DNA from: Cellvibrio sp.
Lineage (GTDB): Bacteria; Pseudomonadota; Gammaproteobacteria; Pseudomonadales; Cellvibrionaceae
Length of the DNA stretch: 9,396 nucleotides
NCBI GenBank assembly: GCA_021323495.1
Contig: JAJQJO010000125.1
Coordinates: forward strand, 1 to 9,396
Direction of reading: 5' to 3'
The notes beneath the pieces are model-generated. The model did no database searches. It saw only the letters and a program-made list of their open reading frames with translations, and was not told the origin of the DNA. Both the position numbers and the translations under genes were made by a program. Shown here piece by piece: positions 1-7,090 of this stretch (within the stretch, counting starts at the first letter, position 1; each line of letters opens with the position of its first letter).

Positions 1-14
1 TTTTCATGAATTAT

Positions 15-188
15 CTATTTCGCGTTCTTATGCGCTCGTCTATTGTTTTTGCGTCGCTCCTGCGGCACATCTTGAGGAATACCTTCACGATATTGGCGCC
101 GATCCTGACGTTGGCGCTCCTCAAGTGCATCTTCAATTTGGGTTAATAATACCTTGGGCGTTTTTTTTTCAGTGATCATTAAAGTCAT
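15..188 (-). CDS. small basic hypothetical protein (57 aa)
   Basis: I do not recognise this protein. It reads from ATG at 188 to TAG at 15 (57 aa). A second in-frame ATG at 179 gives 54 aa and has a GAG about 9 bases upstream, so it may be the true start. The product is hydrophilic with no membrane segment. It starts MTLMITEKKTPKVLLTQIED, continues with a Glu/Gln/Arg-rich middle (EERQRQDRRQ) and ends in a strongly basic tail (ERRKNNRRAHKNAK). It could be mostly helical and bind nucleic acid, but that is only composition-based inference. It lies downstream of the gyrB terminator in the same orientation and has a possible promoter of its own at 233-238. Support is codon-like reading, continuity and position; no homology could be tested. 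Confidence 0.5.
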   Translation of the reverse strand: MTLMITEKKTPKVLLTQIEDALEERQRQDRRQYREGIPQDVPQERRKNNRRAHKNAK

Positions 189-232
189 CTCGCTACACAG
201 TTAATCTCGTCTAAATCACTCACTACGGCCTG

Positions 233-238
233 AGTATA
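233..238 (-). promoter_or_regulatory. possible -10 element for the small ORF
   Basis: The minus strand reads TATACT here, five of six matches to the sigma-70 -10 consensus, 45 bases upstream of the ATG at 188 and downstream of the gyrB terminator. No convincing -35 lies at 16-18 bases, so the call is weak. Confidence 0.3.
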
Positions 239-291
239 GACCAGCCAAAATCGAATATTTGTGAAATGGGCGACATTTTTTATTTCATTTT

Positions 292-328
292 TGAATATAA
301 AAGGCCGAATTCTTTCGAAATCGGCCTT
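292..328 (-). terminator. Rho-independent terminator of gyrB
   Basis: A perfect 8-bp GC-rich stem (AAGGCCGA at 301-308, TCGGCCTT at 321-328) lies 45 bases beyond the gyrB stop codon. On the gyrB-sense strand it is followed by TTTTATATT (292-302), the expected U-rich tail. The opposite strand also has a T-rich flank (CATTTTATTT), so it could work weakly in both directions. It probably ends the dnaA-dnaN-recF-gyrB transcript. Confidence 0.8.
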
Positions 329-372
329 CATTTTATTTCACAAAAAACTATATATAAGTTTTAATCGATAGC

Positions 373-2793
373 TTAAATATCCAGATTAGCTACAGCCAAC
401 GCATTGGTCTCGATGAAATCGCGCCGCGGTTCCACGTTATCACCCATCAGACAAGTGAAAATTTGATCCGCAGCGATGGCATCCTGGATCGTCACACGCA
501 GCATGCGGCGGGTTTCCGGATTCATGGTGGTATCCCAGAGTTGCTCAGGGTTCATCTCTCCCAGACCTTTATAACGCTGGATGTTATAGCCCTTACGGGA
601 TTCTTTCATTAACCACTCTAATCCCTCAGCAAACTTGAACAGCGGTTGTTTGCGTTCGCCGCGCTGGATGTAGGCACCTTCATCGATCAGGTTTTCCAGC
701 TTTTCGCCCAAGGCAACTATTGATGCGTATTCGCCCGAGGCAAAGAAGTCGTGGTTGAATGGATAGGGTGTAGCTATACCATGGGCCGTGATTTCAACCT
801 GAGGCATAAACAAATGGCGCTCGGTATCTTCGCGTACGGTGATGATGTATCGCTGGCTGCCTGCCCGTGCATCAATGCTGAAATGGGCCGCCATCTGGTC
901 ACACCACTGCTGCATATGGCCTTGGTCTGCCAAATGCTCAGGGCGAACTGCCGGTAAATAGATCATCTTTTCTAACACATCGGCGGGATACAAACGCGAC
1001 AAACGATCGATAGTCGCCATTACCTTGCGGTATTCGTATACCAGCTTCTCCAGCGCTTCACCGGCAATTGGTGGCGCACTGGGATTCACATGGAGGCTCG
1101 CATCTTCAAGCGCTGCCTGGGTCAAGAACTCGGTCATGGCCGATTCGTCTTTCAAATACTGCTCTTGTTTGCCTTTGGCGATTTTGTACAGCGGTGGCTG
1201 GGCGATATAGATATGGCCGCGCTCAATAAGTTCGCGCATCTGACGGAAGAAAAAGGTTAATAACAAGGTACGGATGTGCGAACCATCCACGTCAGCATCC
1301 GTCATAATAATGATGCTGTGGTAGCGCAGTTTTTCCGGATTGTAATCGTCTTTTCCGATACCACAACCGAGTGCCGTGATCAGGGTACCTACTTCAGCAC
1401 TGGATAACATCTTGTCAAAACGCGCTTTTTCCACGTTGAGGATCTTGCCCTTGAGCGGCAAGATCGCTTGGGTTTTACGTGCGCGACCTTGCTTAGCTGA
1501 ACCACCCGCGGAGTCACCCTCTACCAGGTAGAGTTCAGACAATGCCGGATCTTTTTCCTGACAATCTGCCAACTTACCGGGCAGACCCGCAATATCCAGC
1601 GCGCCTTTGCGACGAGTCATCTCGCGGGCTTTACGTGCTGCTTCACGGGCGCGAGCGGCATCGATCATCTTGCCCACAATAGACTTGGCTTCTTGCGGGT
1701 TTTCCAGCAAGTACGCACCAAAGTGTTCGTTCATCTCCTGCTCTACGGCGGTTTTCACCTCGGATGACACCAGCTTGTCTTTAGTCTGGCTGGAGAATTT
1801 AGGATCAGGCACCTTTACGGAGATAATTGCAGTCAGGCCTTCACGGGCATCGTCACCTGTGGTCGCAACTTTGGCGTTTTTGGCGATGCCTTCTTTCTCG
1901 ATATAGGTATTTAGACCACGAGTCAGCGCGGCGCGAAAGCCAGCCAAGTGGGTACCACCATCGCGCTGCGGGATATTATTGGTGTAGCAGAACAGGTTTT
2001 CCTGAAAGGAATCGTTCCACTGCAGGGCTACTTCCACACCAATACCGTCATCGCGCTTGAGTGAAACAAAGTGCACCATCTTATTAATAGTAGTTTTGTT
2101 CTTGTTTAAATGGTCAACGAACGCGCGCAAACCACCTTCATATTGGTAGACCTCTTCCTTACCACTGCGCTCGTCCTTCAGCACAATACGCACACCTGAA
2201 TTCAGGAATGAGAGTTCGCGCAGGCGTTTGGCCAGCAGCTCAAAATGGAATTCGATATTGGTAAAGGTTTGTGCGGAAGGTTTGAAATGAACCTCAGTAC
2301 CCGTGGTAGCTGAATCGCCCACCACTTTCAGCGGTTCATCGGGTACACCGTGGCGATAGATTTGTTCGTGAATCTTGCCGCCGCGACGGATTGTTAGCTT
2401 CAAATATTCAGACAAAGCGTTTACTACCGATACACCTACACCATGCAAACCACCGGATACCTTGTAAGTATTATCATCAAACTTACCGCCAGCATGGAGT
2501 ACAGTCATGATCACTTCAGCAGCTGACACACCTTCTTCGTGCATTTCGGTGGGAATACCGCGGCCATTATCAGATACAGAGATAGTTTCATCGGGGTGAA
2601 TAACTACGCGCACCTCATCACAGTGACCAGCAAGCGCTTCATCGATAGAGTTATCCACGACTTCAAACACCATGTGATGCAGACCCGAGCCATCATCGGT
2701 GTCACCAATGTACATCCCTGGGCGCTTACGCACCGCATCCAAGCCCTTAAGGACTTTAATACTGGACGAGTCGTAAACATTCTCTTCTGACAT
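373..2793 (-). CDS. gyrB: DNA gyrase subunit B
   Basis: ATPase subunit of the cytoplasmic A2B2 gyrase, which introduces negative supercoils. At 806 aa it has the usual gammaproteobacterial length, including the insertion in the TOPRIM part (about residues 560-730). The GHKL ATPase domain shows EVVDNSIDEA (44-53, catalytic Glu44), DNGRGIP (75-81) and the ATP-lid loop GGLHGVGVSVVNALS (114-128). The transducer follows. The TOPRIM domain shows EGDSAGGSAKQGR (425-437), PLKGKILNVEKAR (446-458) and the metal-binding TDADVDG (498-504). The C-terminus has the QRYKGLGEMNPEQLW motif. Asp427 and Lys448, matching the E. coli quinolone positions Asp426 and Lys447, are wild type. The start is supported by GGAG seven bases before the ATG. 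It lies 80 bp downstream of recF and is followed by a terminator. No promoter of its own was clear. Confidence 0.98.
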   Translation of the reverse strand: MSEENVYDSSSIKVLKGLDAVRKRPGMYIGDTDDGSGLHHMVFEVVDNSIDEALAGHCDEVRVVIHPDETISVSDNGRGIPTEMHEEGVSAAEVIMTVLHAGGKFDDNTYKVSGGLHGVGVSVVNALSEYLKLTIRRGGKIHEQIYRHGVPDEPLKVVGDSATTGTEVHFKPSAQTFTNIEFHFELLAKRLRELSFLNSGVRIVLKDERSGKEEVYQYEGGLRAFVDHLNKNKTTINKMVHFVSLKRDDGIGVEVALQWNDSFQENLFCYTNNIPQRDGGTHLAGFRAALTRGLNTYIEKEGIAKNAKVATTGDDAREGLTAIISVKVPDPKFSSQTKDKLVSSEVKTAVEQEMNEHFGAYLLENPQEAKSIVGKMIDAARAREAARKAREMTRRKGALDIAGLPGKLADCQEKDPALSELYLVEGDSAGGSAKQGRARKTQAILPLKGKILNVEKARFDKMLSSAEVGTLITALGCGIGKDDYNPEKLRYHSIIIMTDADVDGSHIRTLLLTFFFRQMRELIERGHIYIAQPPLYKIAKGKQEQYLKDESAMTEFLTQAALEDASLHVNPSAPPIAGEALEKLVYEYRKVMATIDRLSRLYPADVLEKMIYLPAVRPEHLADQGHMQQWCDQMAAHFSIDARAGSQRYIITVREDTERHLFMPQVEITAHGIATPYPFNHDFFASGEYASIVALGEKLENLIDEGAYIQRGERKQPLFKFAEGLEWLMKESRKGYNIQRYKGLGEMNPEQLWDTTMNPETRRMLRVTIQDAIAADQIFTCLMGDNVEPRRDFIETNALAVANLDI

Positions 2794-2873
2794 AGCATTT
2801 CTCCGCTTTTTTTATTCAGTAGCGACCAGCAACAGGCTGATTGCGCATAATCAGTGGGAAGATAACCGAGGGA

Positions 2874-3971
2874 TTAATCTACCTCAGTCACCCTGCCCTG
2901 TTCCACGTGGAACATTTTTGGGGTTATTTCTGTTTTGTCGCACCAACTGGATAGCAGAGTTTCACGCTCGACACCGGTAATAAATACCTGGGTGCCCATG
3001 GTATCCAACCAGTGAACCAGCAACGCTCGGTGTTTTTCATCCAACTCTGCAGGCAAATCATCGACTAAATAAATCGACTTGCGTCCGGTAATCCGGGTAA
3101 ACACATAGCCTTGTGCAATTTTGAGTGCACAGACTAGCAGTTTTTGTTGACCACGCGAGAGGACTTCTGCGGCATCCAAGCCATTCACCGTTATTTTTAA
3201 ATCTGCCCTATGACTACCCGATTGGGTATAACCCTGACGTTTGTCGCGTTCAAGGCTGTCAGTTAGAACAACACTATACAATTTTTCCTTATCCCAACCA
3301 CGATAGTAGCTCAGGGCAATATTATCGATATTAATAAATTCTTTTAGCAATTCAGCAAATGTTTCGTTGAACCGCACCATACACTGGCAGCGAAACTCAT
3401 GGATTGTATCGGTTAAATCAACGAGTTCTTTGTCCCAAGGAGCCAACTCAGAGGGGTTTATTCTATCACGCCGCAGCAAGCTATTGCGGTGTTTCAGGCA
3501 ACGCTGGATAGCTTTCCAAGCCGGGAAGAAATTAGGTTCCACGTGAAACACTAACCAATCAATAAATTGTCGCCTGACCTTGGGGCTGCCTTCCAATAAG
3601 AGAAAGGTATCCGAGTTAATCACCTGCACTGGCAAGTAGGCAGCAAGATCAGCGGCTGATGGCACCATTACTCCATTGGCCTTAAAACTAGCATCACCAT
3701 CAAGATGTCGGCTTATACCAATTGGAACTTCAGAGCCGTCATCCGCATGGACACGACCAAACACCGTGAATGATTGTTGCTGATGATTGATCAGGGGTTT
3801 GTGCTTATGACTGCGGAACGAACGTCCCAAAGCAAGCAAGTTGATAGCTTCAAGGATACTGGTTTTACCAGAACCATTCTCACCATAGATAAGATTCACC
3901 TGCAGCGAAGGAGCCATATCAACTCCCTCCAGATTGCGCAGGTTTTGGATAAGCAGGCGTTTTAAGGTCAT
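2874..3971 (-). CDS. recF: DNA replication and repair protein RecF
   Basis: SMC-like/ABC-type ATPase that, with RecO and RecR, directs RecA to single-strand gaps and stalled forks. At 365 aa it has the family's normal length. Walker A is GENGSGKTS (30-38) and the ABC signature is LSRGQQK (271-277). Walker B with the D-loop is YLVDDLPAELD (301-311), and the N-terminus MTLKRLLIQNLRNL is typical. It starts 33 bp after the dnaN stop. There is no good Shine-Dalgarno before the ATG (CTTGCTGGTCGT), and a strong hairpin covers the dnaN stop, so translation may be coupled to dnaN. Two parS-type palindromes are embedded in the reading frame, encoding FHVE at residues 142-145 and 354-357. Confidence 0.97.
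   Translation of the reverse strand: MTLKRLLIQNLRNLEGVDMAPSLQVNLIYGENGSGKTSILEAINLLALGRSFRSHKHKPLINHQQQSFTVFGRVHADDGSEVPIGISRHLDGDASFKANGVMVPSAADLAAYLPVQVINSDTFLLLEGSPKVRRQFIDWLVFHVEPNFFPAWKAIQRCLKHRNSLLRRDRINPSELAPWDKELVDLTDTIHEFRCQCMVRFNETFAELLKEFINIDNIALSYYRGWDKEKLYSVVLTDSLERDKRQGYTQSGSHRADLKITVNGLDAAEVLSRGQQKLLVCALKIAQGYVFTRITGRKSIYLVDDLPAELDEKHRALLVHWLDTMGTQVFITGVERETLLSSWCDKTEITPKMFHVEQGRVTEVD
2899..2914. promoter_or_regulatory. parS: parS site (ParB-binding), perfect palindrome
   Basis: TGTTCCACGTGGAACA is a perfect 16-bp palindrome matching the chromosomal parS sequence used by pseudomonad ParB (general form TGTTNCACGTGNAACA). It sits in the last codons of recF (Met-Phe-His-Val-Glu-Gln), about 4 kb from the oriC DnaA boxes. 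That is the usual place for ParB loading, which drives segregation of the origin region. No parA or parB gene is in the window, so function is inferred from the motif. Confidence 0.88.
3535..3550. promoter_or_regulatory. parS: second parS site inside recF
   Basis: GGTTCCACGTGAAACA keeps the CACGTG core and both GTT/AAC arms. It differs from the perfect copy at 2899 by two bases: the outermost T is G, and one inner G is A, as in the B. subtilis-type half-site. It is read as Val-Phe-His-Val-Glu-Pro in recF. Two sites 636 bp apart near the origin are typical of a parS cluster. Confidence 0.75.
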
Positions 3972-3993
3972 ACGACCAGCAAGGCAGGAACTA

Positions 3994-4019
3994 CCAATGC
4001 GCCATTACAGGCGCATTGG
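3994..4019 (-). promoter_or_regulatory. hairpin across the dnaN stop codon, upstream of recF
   Basis: CCAATGCGCC and GGCGCATTGG form a perfect 10-bp stem around a 6-base loop (TGTAAT on the coding strand) that contains the dnaN TAA. The first arm encodes the conserved DnaN C-terminus (Met-Pro-Met-Arg-Leu). The second arm is non-coding and ends 22 bases before the recF ATG. The following bases (TAGTTCCTGCC) are not U-rich, so a simple terminator is unlikely. Control of translational coupling or mRNA processing is more likely. Confidence 0.6.
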
Positions 4020-5108
4020 CATAACTACATAGAGCGAATCGCTATTTTCAGGCTCTTCCAACAGGGCACTGGAATTCGCATCCGACAGGGTGATCTTCAC
4101 ATTCTCATTGCTGATAACATTGGTTACATCTTGCAGATAGCTAACATTAAAACCGACTTCCAGGGATTCACCGGTGTAATCCACAGTGACCTGTTCTTCT
4201 GCTTCTTCTTGTTCCGGATTGTTGGCGACGATAGTCAAAGTGCCGTCCGACAATAATAAACGCACGCCGCGATATTTTTCATTAGATAAAATAGCTGTGC
4301 GACCAAAGGCTTGTTTCAATTCCAGGCGTGAACCTATTACTACTTTATTACCGCCGCGCGGTAATACCCGTTCGTATTCGGGGAACTTGCCATCAACCAG
4401 TTTAGAGGTGAAGGTGTAATCCATAGAGGTTACACGGATATGGTTAGAGCTAAGTACAATTTCAACTTGAGCAGTAGAATCATCTAGCAAACGCGACAAT
4501 TCCAATACCCCTTTGCGCGGCAAAATTGCCTGGATAACATCATTAGTATTAACTGCTACGGCACGGGTGCACATCGCCATGCGATGGCCATCAGTCGCCA
4601 CTACCCGCAGTTGATCCTGACGAACTTCCCACAACATACCGTTCAGGTAGTAACGAACATCCTGCTGGGCCATTGCAAAGGCAGTGCGTTCAATAAGGCG
4701 CTTCACTTCCTGTTGAGCACAGCTGAAACGTAAATTGCCCGGAGCATCTTCTACGTTAGGGAAATCTGTTGCCGGCAGAGTGGATAAAGTAAACCGGCTG
4801 CGACCGGATTTGACCATAATGCGGTTTTCTTCCAGAAAAAACTCAATATTGCTGCCATCAGGTAGGGATCTGCATATATCTACCAGCTTACGTGCTGGCA
4901 CTGTAATTTCACCCGATACCCCCGCTTGCTCCAGGGCGATACGACCAACAATCTCCACCTCAAGATCGGTACCTGTCAGGGAGAGTTGATCGCCATTCAG
5001 CTGAATCAACACATTGGACAATACCGGCAGCGTTTGACGACGCTCCACCACACCAGCTACCAGTTGTAAGGGTTTGAGCAGGGCTTCGCGGGATACGACA
5101 AATTTCAT
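4005..5108 (-). CDS. dnaN: DNA polymerase III beta subunit (sliding clamp)
   Basis: Forms the dimeric ring that tethers DNA polymerase III and other clamp-binding proteins to DNA. At 367 aa it matches the E. coli length almost exactly. The N-terminus MKFVVSREALLKPLQLVAGV, the ERRQTLPVLSN motif (22-32), GTDLEVEI (46-53) and RVVATDGHRMAMC are characteristic. The C-terminal VMPMRL forms part of the hydrophobic clamp-partner pocket. The ATG is preceded by a modest AAGAGA about eight bases upstream. It lies 84 bp after dnaA and 33 bp before recF, all in one direction, fitting a dnaA-dnaN-recF-gyrB operon. No strong promoter was seen in the dnaA-dnaN gap. Confidence 0.98.
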   Translation of the reverse strand: MKFVVSREALLKPLQLVAGVVERRQTLPVLSNVLIQLNGDQLSLTGTDLEVEIVGRIALEQAGVSGEITVPARKLVDICRSLPDGSNIEFFLEENRIMVKSGRSRFTLSTLPATDFPNVEDAPGNLRFSCAQQEVKRLIERTAFAMAQQDVRYYLNGMLWEVRQDQLRVVATDGHRMAMCTRAVAVNTNDVIQAILPRKGVLELSRLLDDSTAQVEIVLSSNHIRVTSMDYTFTSKLVDGKFPEYERVLPRGGNKVVIGSRLELKQAFGRTAILSNEKYRGVRLLLSDGTLTIVANNPEQEEAEEQVTVDYTGESLEVGFNVSYLQDVTNVISNENVKITLSDANSSALLEEPENSDSLYVVMPMRL

Positions 5109-5192
5109 GTGATGGTCTCTTAAGTAATCTTCCGGGACTTATTGAGTTTTTTATCTCTACTGGATGAAGCACAAAACAACAACGTTTATAAA

Positions 5193-6764
5193 TCAAGTTG
5201 TCAGCGAACGCAGCAAGTTTTTCATATCTTCGCGGATATCTGCAGTCTCTTCCTGTAATTCCTTAATTTTGCGGCAGGCATGCAACACTGTGGTGTGGTC
5301 GCGGCCGCCGAAAGCTTCGCCGATTTCCGGCAGGCTATGGTTGGTCAACTCTTTGGCAAGTGCCATAGCTACCTGACGCGGACGCGCCACTGAACGGCTA
5401 CGGCGCTTGGAAATCATGTCGTTCATTTTTATTTTGTAGTATTCACATACCACTCGCTGGATATTATCGATACCGACTTGTTTGTCCTGCAGTGCCAATA
5501 AATCTTTCAAAGCCTCGCGCACCAGTTCGACATCAATTGGTCGACCGGTAAAATTGGCGCTGGCAATAACCCGCTTCAAGGCACCTTCAAGATCGCGGAC
5601 ATTAGCTCGTATCCGTTGGGCAATAAAAAAGGCCGCATCGTGCGGCAGGTCGATACTAACCTGTTCGGCCTTTTTCATCAAAATCGCCACCCGGGTTTCC
5701 AGTTCAGGCGGTTCTACCGCCACTGTCAAACCCCAGCCAAAACGGGATTTTAACCGCTCCTCCAAGCCATTGATTTCTTTAGGAAAACGATCACAAGTCA
5801 GGATAATCTGGCGGCCGCCTTCAAGCAGTGAATTAAAGGTATGGAAAAACTCCTCTTGCGAACGCTCTTTACCGGCAAAAAATTGGATATCGTCGATAAG
5901 CAATGCATCCATCGAACGGTAATAGCGCTTGAAGTCGTTGATCGCATTCAGCTGCAGCGCTTTAACCATATCCGCGACAAATCGTTCGGAATGTAAGTAA
6001 ACCACTTTGGCATTGGGATTGCGCGCTACCATGGCGTTGCCGACGGCCTGCATCAAGTGGGTTTTGCCCAAACCAACACCACCATATATAAAGAGGGGGT
6101 TATAAGCACCGCCTGGATTTTCCGCCACCTGACGCGCAGCGGCCAGACCTAATTGGTTAGACTTACCCTCAACAAACGTAGCAAAGGTAGATGACACATT
6201 TAAATAGTTACTGTGCTTAAGGCCGCCTTCTACCTCAAGCTCCGGTGTTACGCGGGTGCTATCAAAACCGTTTTCTCCGCCTGGATCCCGTGCCTTTGGC
6301 TCATATTCGGCGGTTTTAGTCGGTATTCTTATTCTACTCGGTGCAGTTGGATATGAATCAACTACCGGTCCATTCTGCGCAGCCACACTGCCAAACGCGA
6401 GATTATCCCTGGCAACCTCCTTTACTGTTTGAGTGACCTGTCTGGATTCTAATACCGGGAGTTCAAAATTGACCGCAGGACGCACCGTGGAATTTGCCTG
6501 AAAACCGGGGGCGGGTCTGGGAGCTACACCTACAGCTACCTGCAAACTATTATCCTGATGATAATGACTCGCAAGCTCGCGAATACGATTGAGGAACTTC
6601 TCGGCCACCCAATCGCAAATAAAACGGTTGGGCGCTAATAAGCGCAACTCCTGGGGAGCGGCTGACTCATCGATTTGTAACGGCCGAATCCAGGTATTGA
6701 ACTGCTGCGAAGGCAATTCATCCTGTAAGCTAGCGGCACATAGTTTCCAAATCGATTGCAGCAA
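5193..6764 (-). CDS. dnaA: chromosomal replication initiator DnaA
   Basis: AAA+ ATPase that binds 9-bp boxes in oriC, melts the origin and helps load the helicase. The start codon is TTG at 6764, with GGGAG eight bases upstream. It is chosen because no other start fits and because the N-terminal Trp6 aligns with Trp6 of Pseudomonas DnaA. Domain I covers about 1-85 (DELPSQQFNTWIRPLQ). Domain II is a long, poorly conserved linker (about 86-185), which makes the protein 523 aa against 467 in E. coli. Domain III has Walker A GGVGLGKT (228-235), Walker B LLIDDIQ (288-294), sensor 1 LTCDRFP (322-328) and sensor 2 NVRDLEGAL (388-396). Domain IV has the DnaA signature GRDHTTVLHACRKI (487-500). It faces the oriC spacer. 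A DnaA-box-like site at 6855-6863 lies in its upstream region, so autoregulation is possible. Confidence 0.98.
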   Translation of the reverse strand: MLQSIWKLCAASLQDELPSQQFNTWIRPLQIDESAAPQELRLLAPNRFICDWVAEKFLNRIRELASHYHQDNSLQVAVGVAPRPAPGFQANSTVRPAVNFELPVLESRQVTQTVKEVARDNLAFGSVAAQNGPVVDSYPTAPSRIRIPTKTAEYEPKARDPGGENGFDSTRVTPELEVEGGLKHSNYLNVSSTFATFVEGKSNQLGLAAARQVAENPGGAYNPLFIYGGVGLGKTHLMQAVGNAMVARNPNAKVVYLHSERFVADMVKALQLNAINDFKRYYRSMDALLIDDIQFFAGKERSQEEFFHTFNSLLEGGRQIILTCDRFPKEINGLEERLKSRFGWGLTVAVEPPELETRVAILMKKAEQVSIDLPHDAAFFIAQRIRANVRDLEGALKRVIASANFTGRPIDVELVREALKDLLALQDKQVGIDNIQRVVCEYYKIKMNDMISKRRSRSVARPRQVAMALAKELTNHSLPEIGEAFGGRDHTTVLHACRKIKELQEETADIREDMKNLLRSLTT

Positions 6765-6772
6765 AACAAAAA

Positions 6773-6794
6773 CTCCCGGAGCGCAATGTGCGCT
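6773..6794 (-). promoter_or_regulatory. dnaA ribosome-binding site with adjoining leader hairpin
   Basis: On the dnaA strand, AGCGCA-CAT-TGCGCT forms a perfect 6-bp stem with a 3-base loop (6780-6794). Two bases later comes GGGAG (6773-6777), eight bases before the TTG start. The site decides the unusual start codon. The hairpin next to it may modulate ribosome access. Six bases separate the stem from the T-rich tract, so it is a poor terminator. Confidence 0.5.
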
Positions 6795-6854
6795 TATTGT
6801 TTATTGACTAAATAACGATTGAATTGACAGACAGAGACGGCAACCAAAGCCAGC

Positions 6855-6863
6855 TTTGGATAA
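6855..6863 (-). promoter_or_regulatory. relaxed DnaA box in dnaA upstream region
   Basis: The minus strand reads TTATCCAAA, one mismatch from TTATNCACA. It is about 90 bases upstream of the dnaA start, a position suited to autoregulation as well as origin binding. Confidence 0.4.
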
Positions 6864-6915
6864 GTCGCGCAGGCAGGTTATACAAGGGAGCCAAGTCTAC
6901 TCTCGCCCCTCCGAG

Positions 6916-6924
6916 TTATCCACA
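6916..6924 (+). promoter_or_regulatory. DnaA box, perfect TTATCCACA
   Basis: Exact match to the high-affinity DnaA box TTATCCACA on the plus strand. With the inverted perfect box at 7050 it brackets 125 bp of AT-rich DNA in the spacer. Confidence 0.85.
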
Positions 6925-6931
6925 ACAAAAG

Positions 6932-6943
6932 CCAAAATAAATT
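6932..6943 (+). repeat. oriC direct repeat, copy 1
   Basis: CCAAAATAAATT, repeated exactly at 7022-7033. This copy starts 7 bp after the perfect DnaA box at 6916-6924. AT-rich repeats beside DnaA boxes often belong to the unwinding element or its DnaA contacts; the role here is inferred. Confidence 0.5.
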
Positions 6944-7021
6944 CAATGGGTCAAAACTTAACCATTAAAATTCAATTAGTTACACCAAAAGTAGCACTCT
7001 AGCGCAAACTCCTGATTTATA

Positions 7022-7033
7022 CCAAAATAAATT
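7022..7033 (+). repeat. oriC direct repeat, copy 2
   Basis: Exact second copy of CCAAAATAAATT, 90 bp from the first. It runs directly into the relaxed DnaA box TTATTTACA and lies 16 bp before the perfect inverted box at 7050. Confidence 0.5.
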
Positions 7034-7040
7034 ATTTACA
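7032..7040 (+). promoter_or_regulatory. relaxed DnaA box
   Basis: TTATTTACA, one mismatch (C to T at position 6) from TTATNCACA, between copy 2 of the direct repeat and the perfect box at 7050. Weak on its own, supported by clustering. Confidence 0.35.
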
Positions 7041-7049
7041 CGACAATCC

Positions 7050-7058
7050 TGTGGATAA
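7050..7058 (-). promoter_or_regulatory. DnaA box, perfect TTATCCACA (inverted)
   Basis: The plus strand reads TGTGGATAA, an exact DnaA box on the minus strand. It is followed on the plus strand by the AT-rich ACCTGTTAATAAGATATGAA, a plausible site of first melting. Confidence 0.85.
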
Positions 7059-7061
7059 ACC

Positions 7062-7070
7062 TGTTAATAA
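7062..7070 (-). promoter_or_regulatory. relaxed DnaA box
   Basis: The plus strand TGTTAATAA reads TTATTAACA on the minus strand, one mismatch from TTATNCACA, three bases from the perfect box and in the same orientation. It may be a low-affinity cooperative site. Confidence 0.35.
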
Positions 7071-7090
7071 GATATGAATTATCTGGGAGC

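Noticed and set aside
1607..1906. 99-codon plus-strand frame opposite gyrB
   Set aside because: Antisense to conserved gyrB codons, with no recognisable domain or ribosome site.
2650..2658. DnaA-box-like TTATCCACG within gyrB
   Set aside because: One mismatch, and dictated by the invariant GyrB motif EVVDNSIDEA, so the similarity needs no DnaA explanation.
4779..4787. DnaA-box-like AGTGGATAA within dnaN
   Set aside because: A single one-mismatch match in coding DNA with no neighbouring boxes; expected by chance.
5109..5192. Possible dnaN promoter in the dnaA-dnaN gap
   Set aside because: The best pair found (TTGTTG, 17 bases, TAGAGA) matches only three of six bases in each hexamer, too weak to call.
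5482..5922. 146-codon open frame on the plus strand opposite dnaA
   Set aside because: It lies wholly antisense to the conserved AAA+ and DNA-binding part of dnaA, is Ser/Arg-rich low-quality sequence with no family motif, and is best explained as a codon-bias shadow.
6780..6794. dnaA leader hairpin as a Rho-independent terminator
   Set aside because: The stem is only 6 bp and six bases separate it from the T-rich tract, so it is kept only as a possible translational element.
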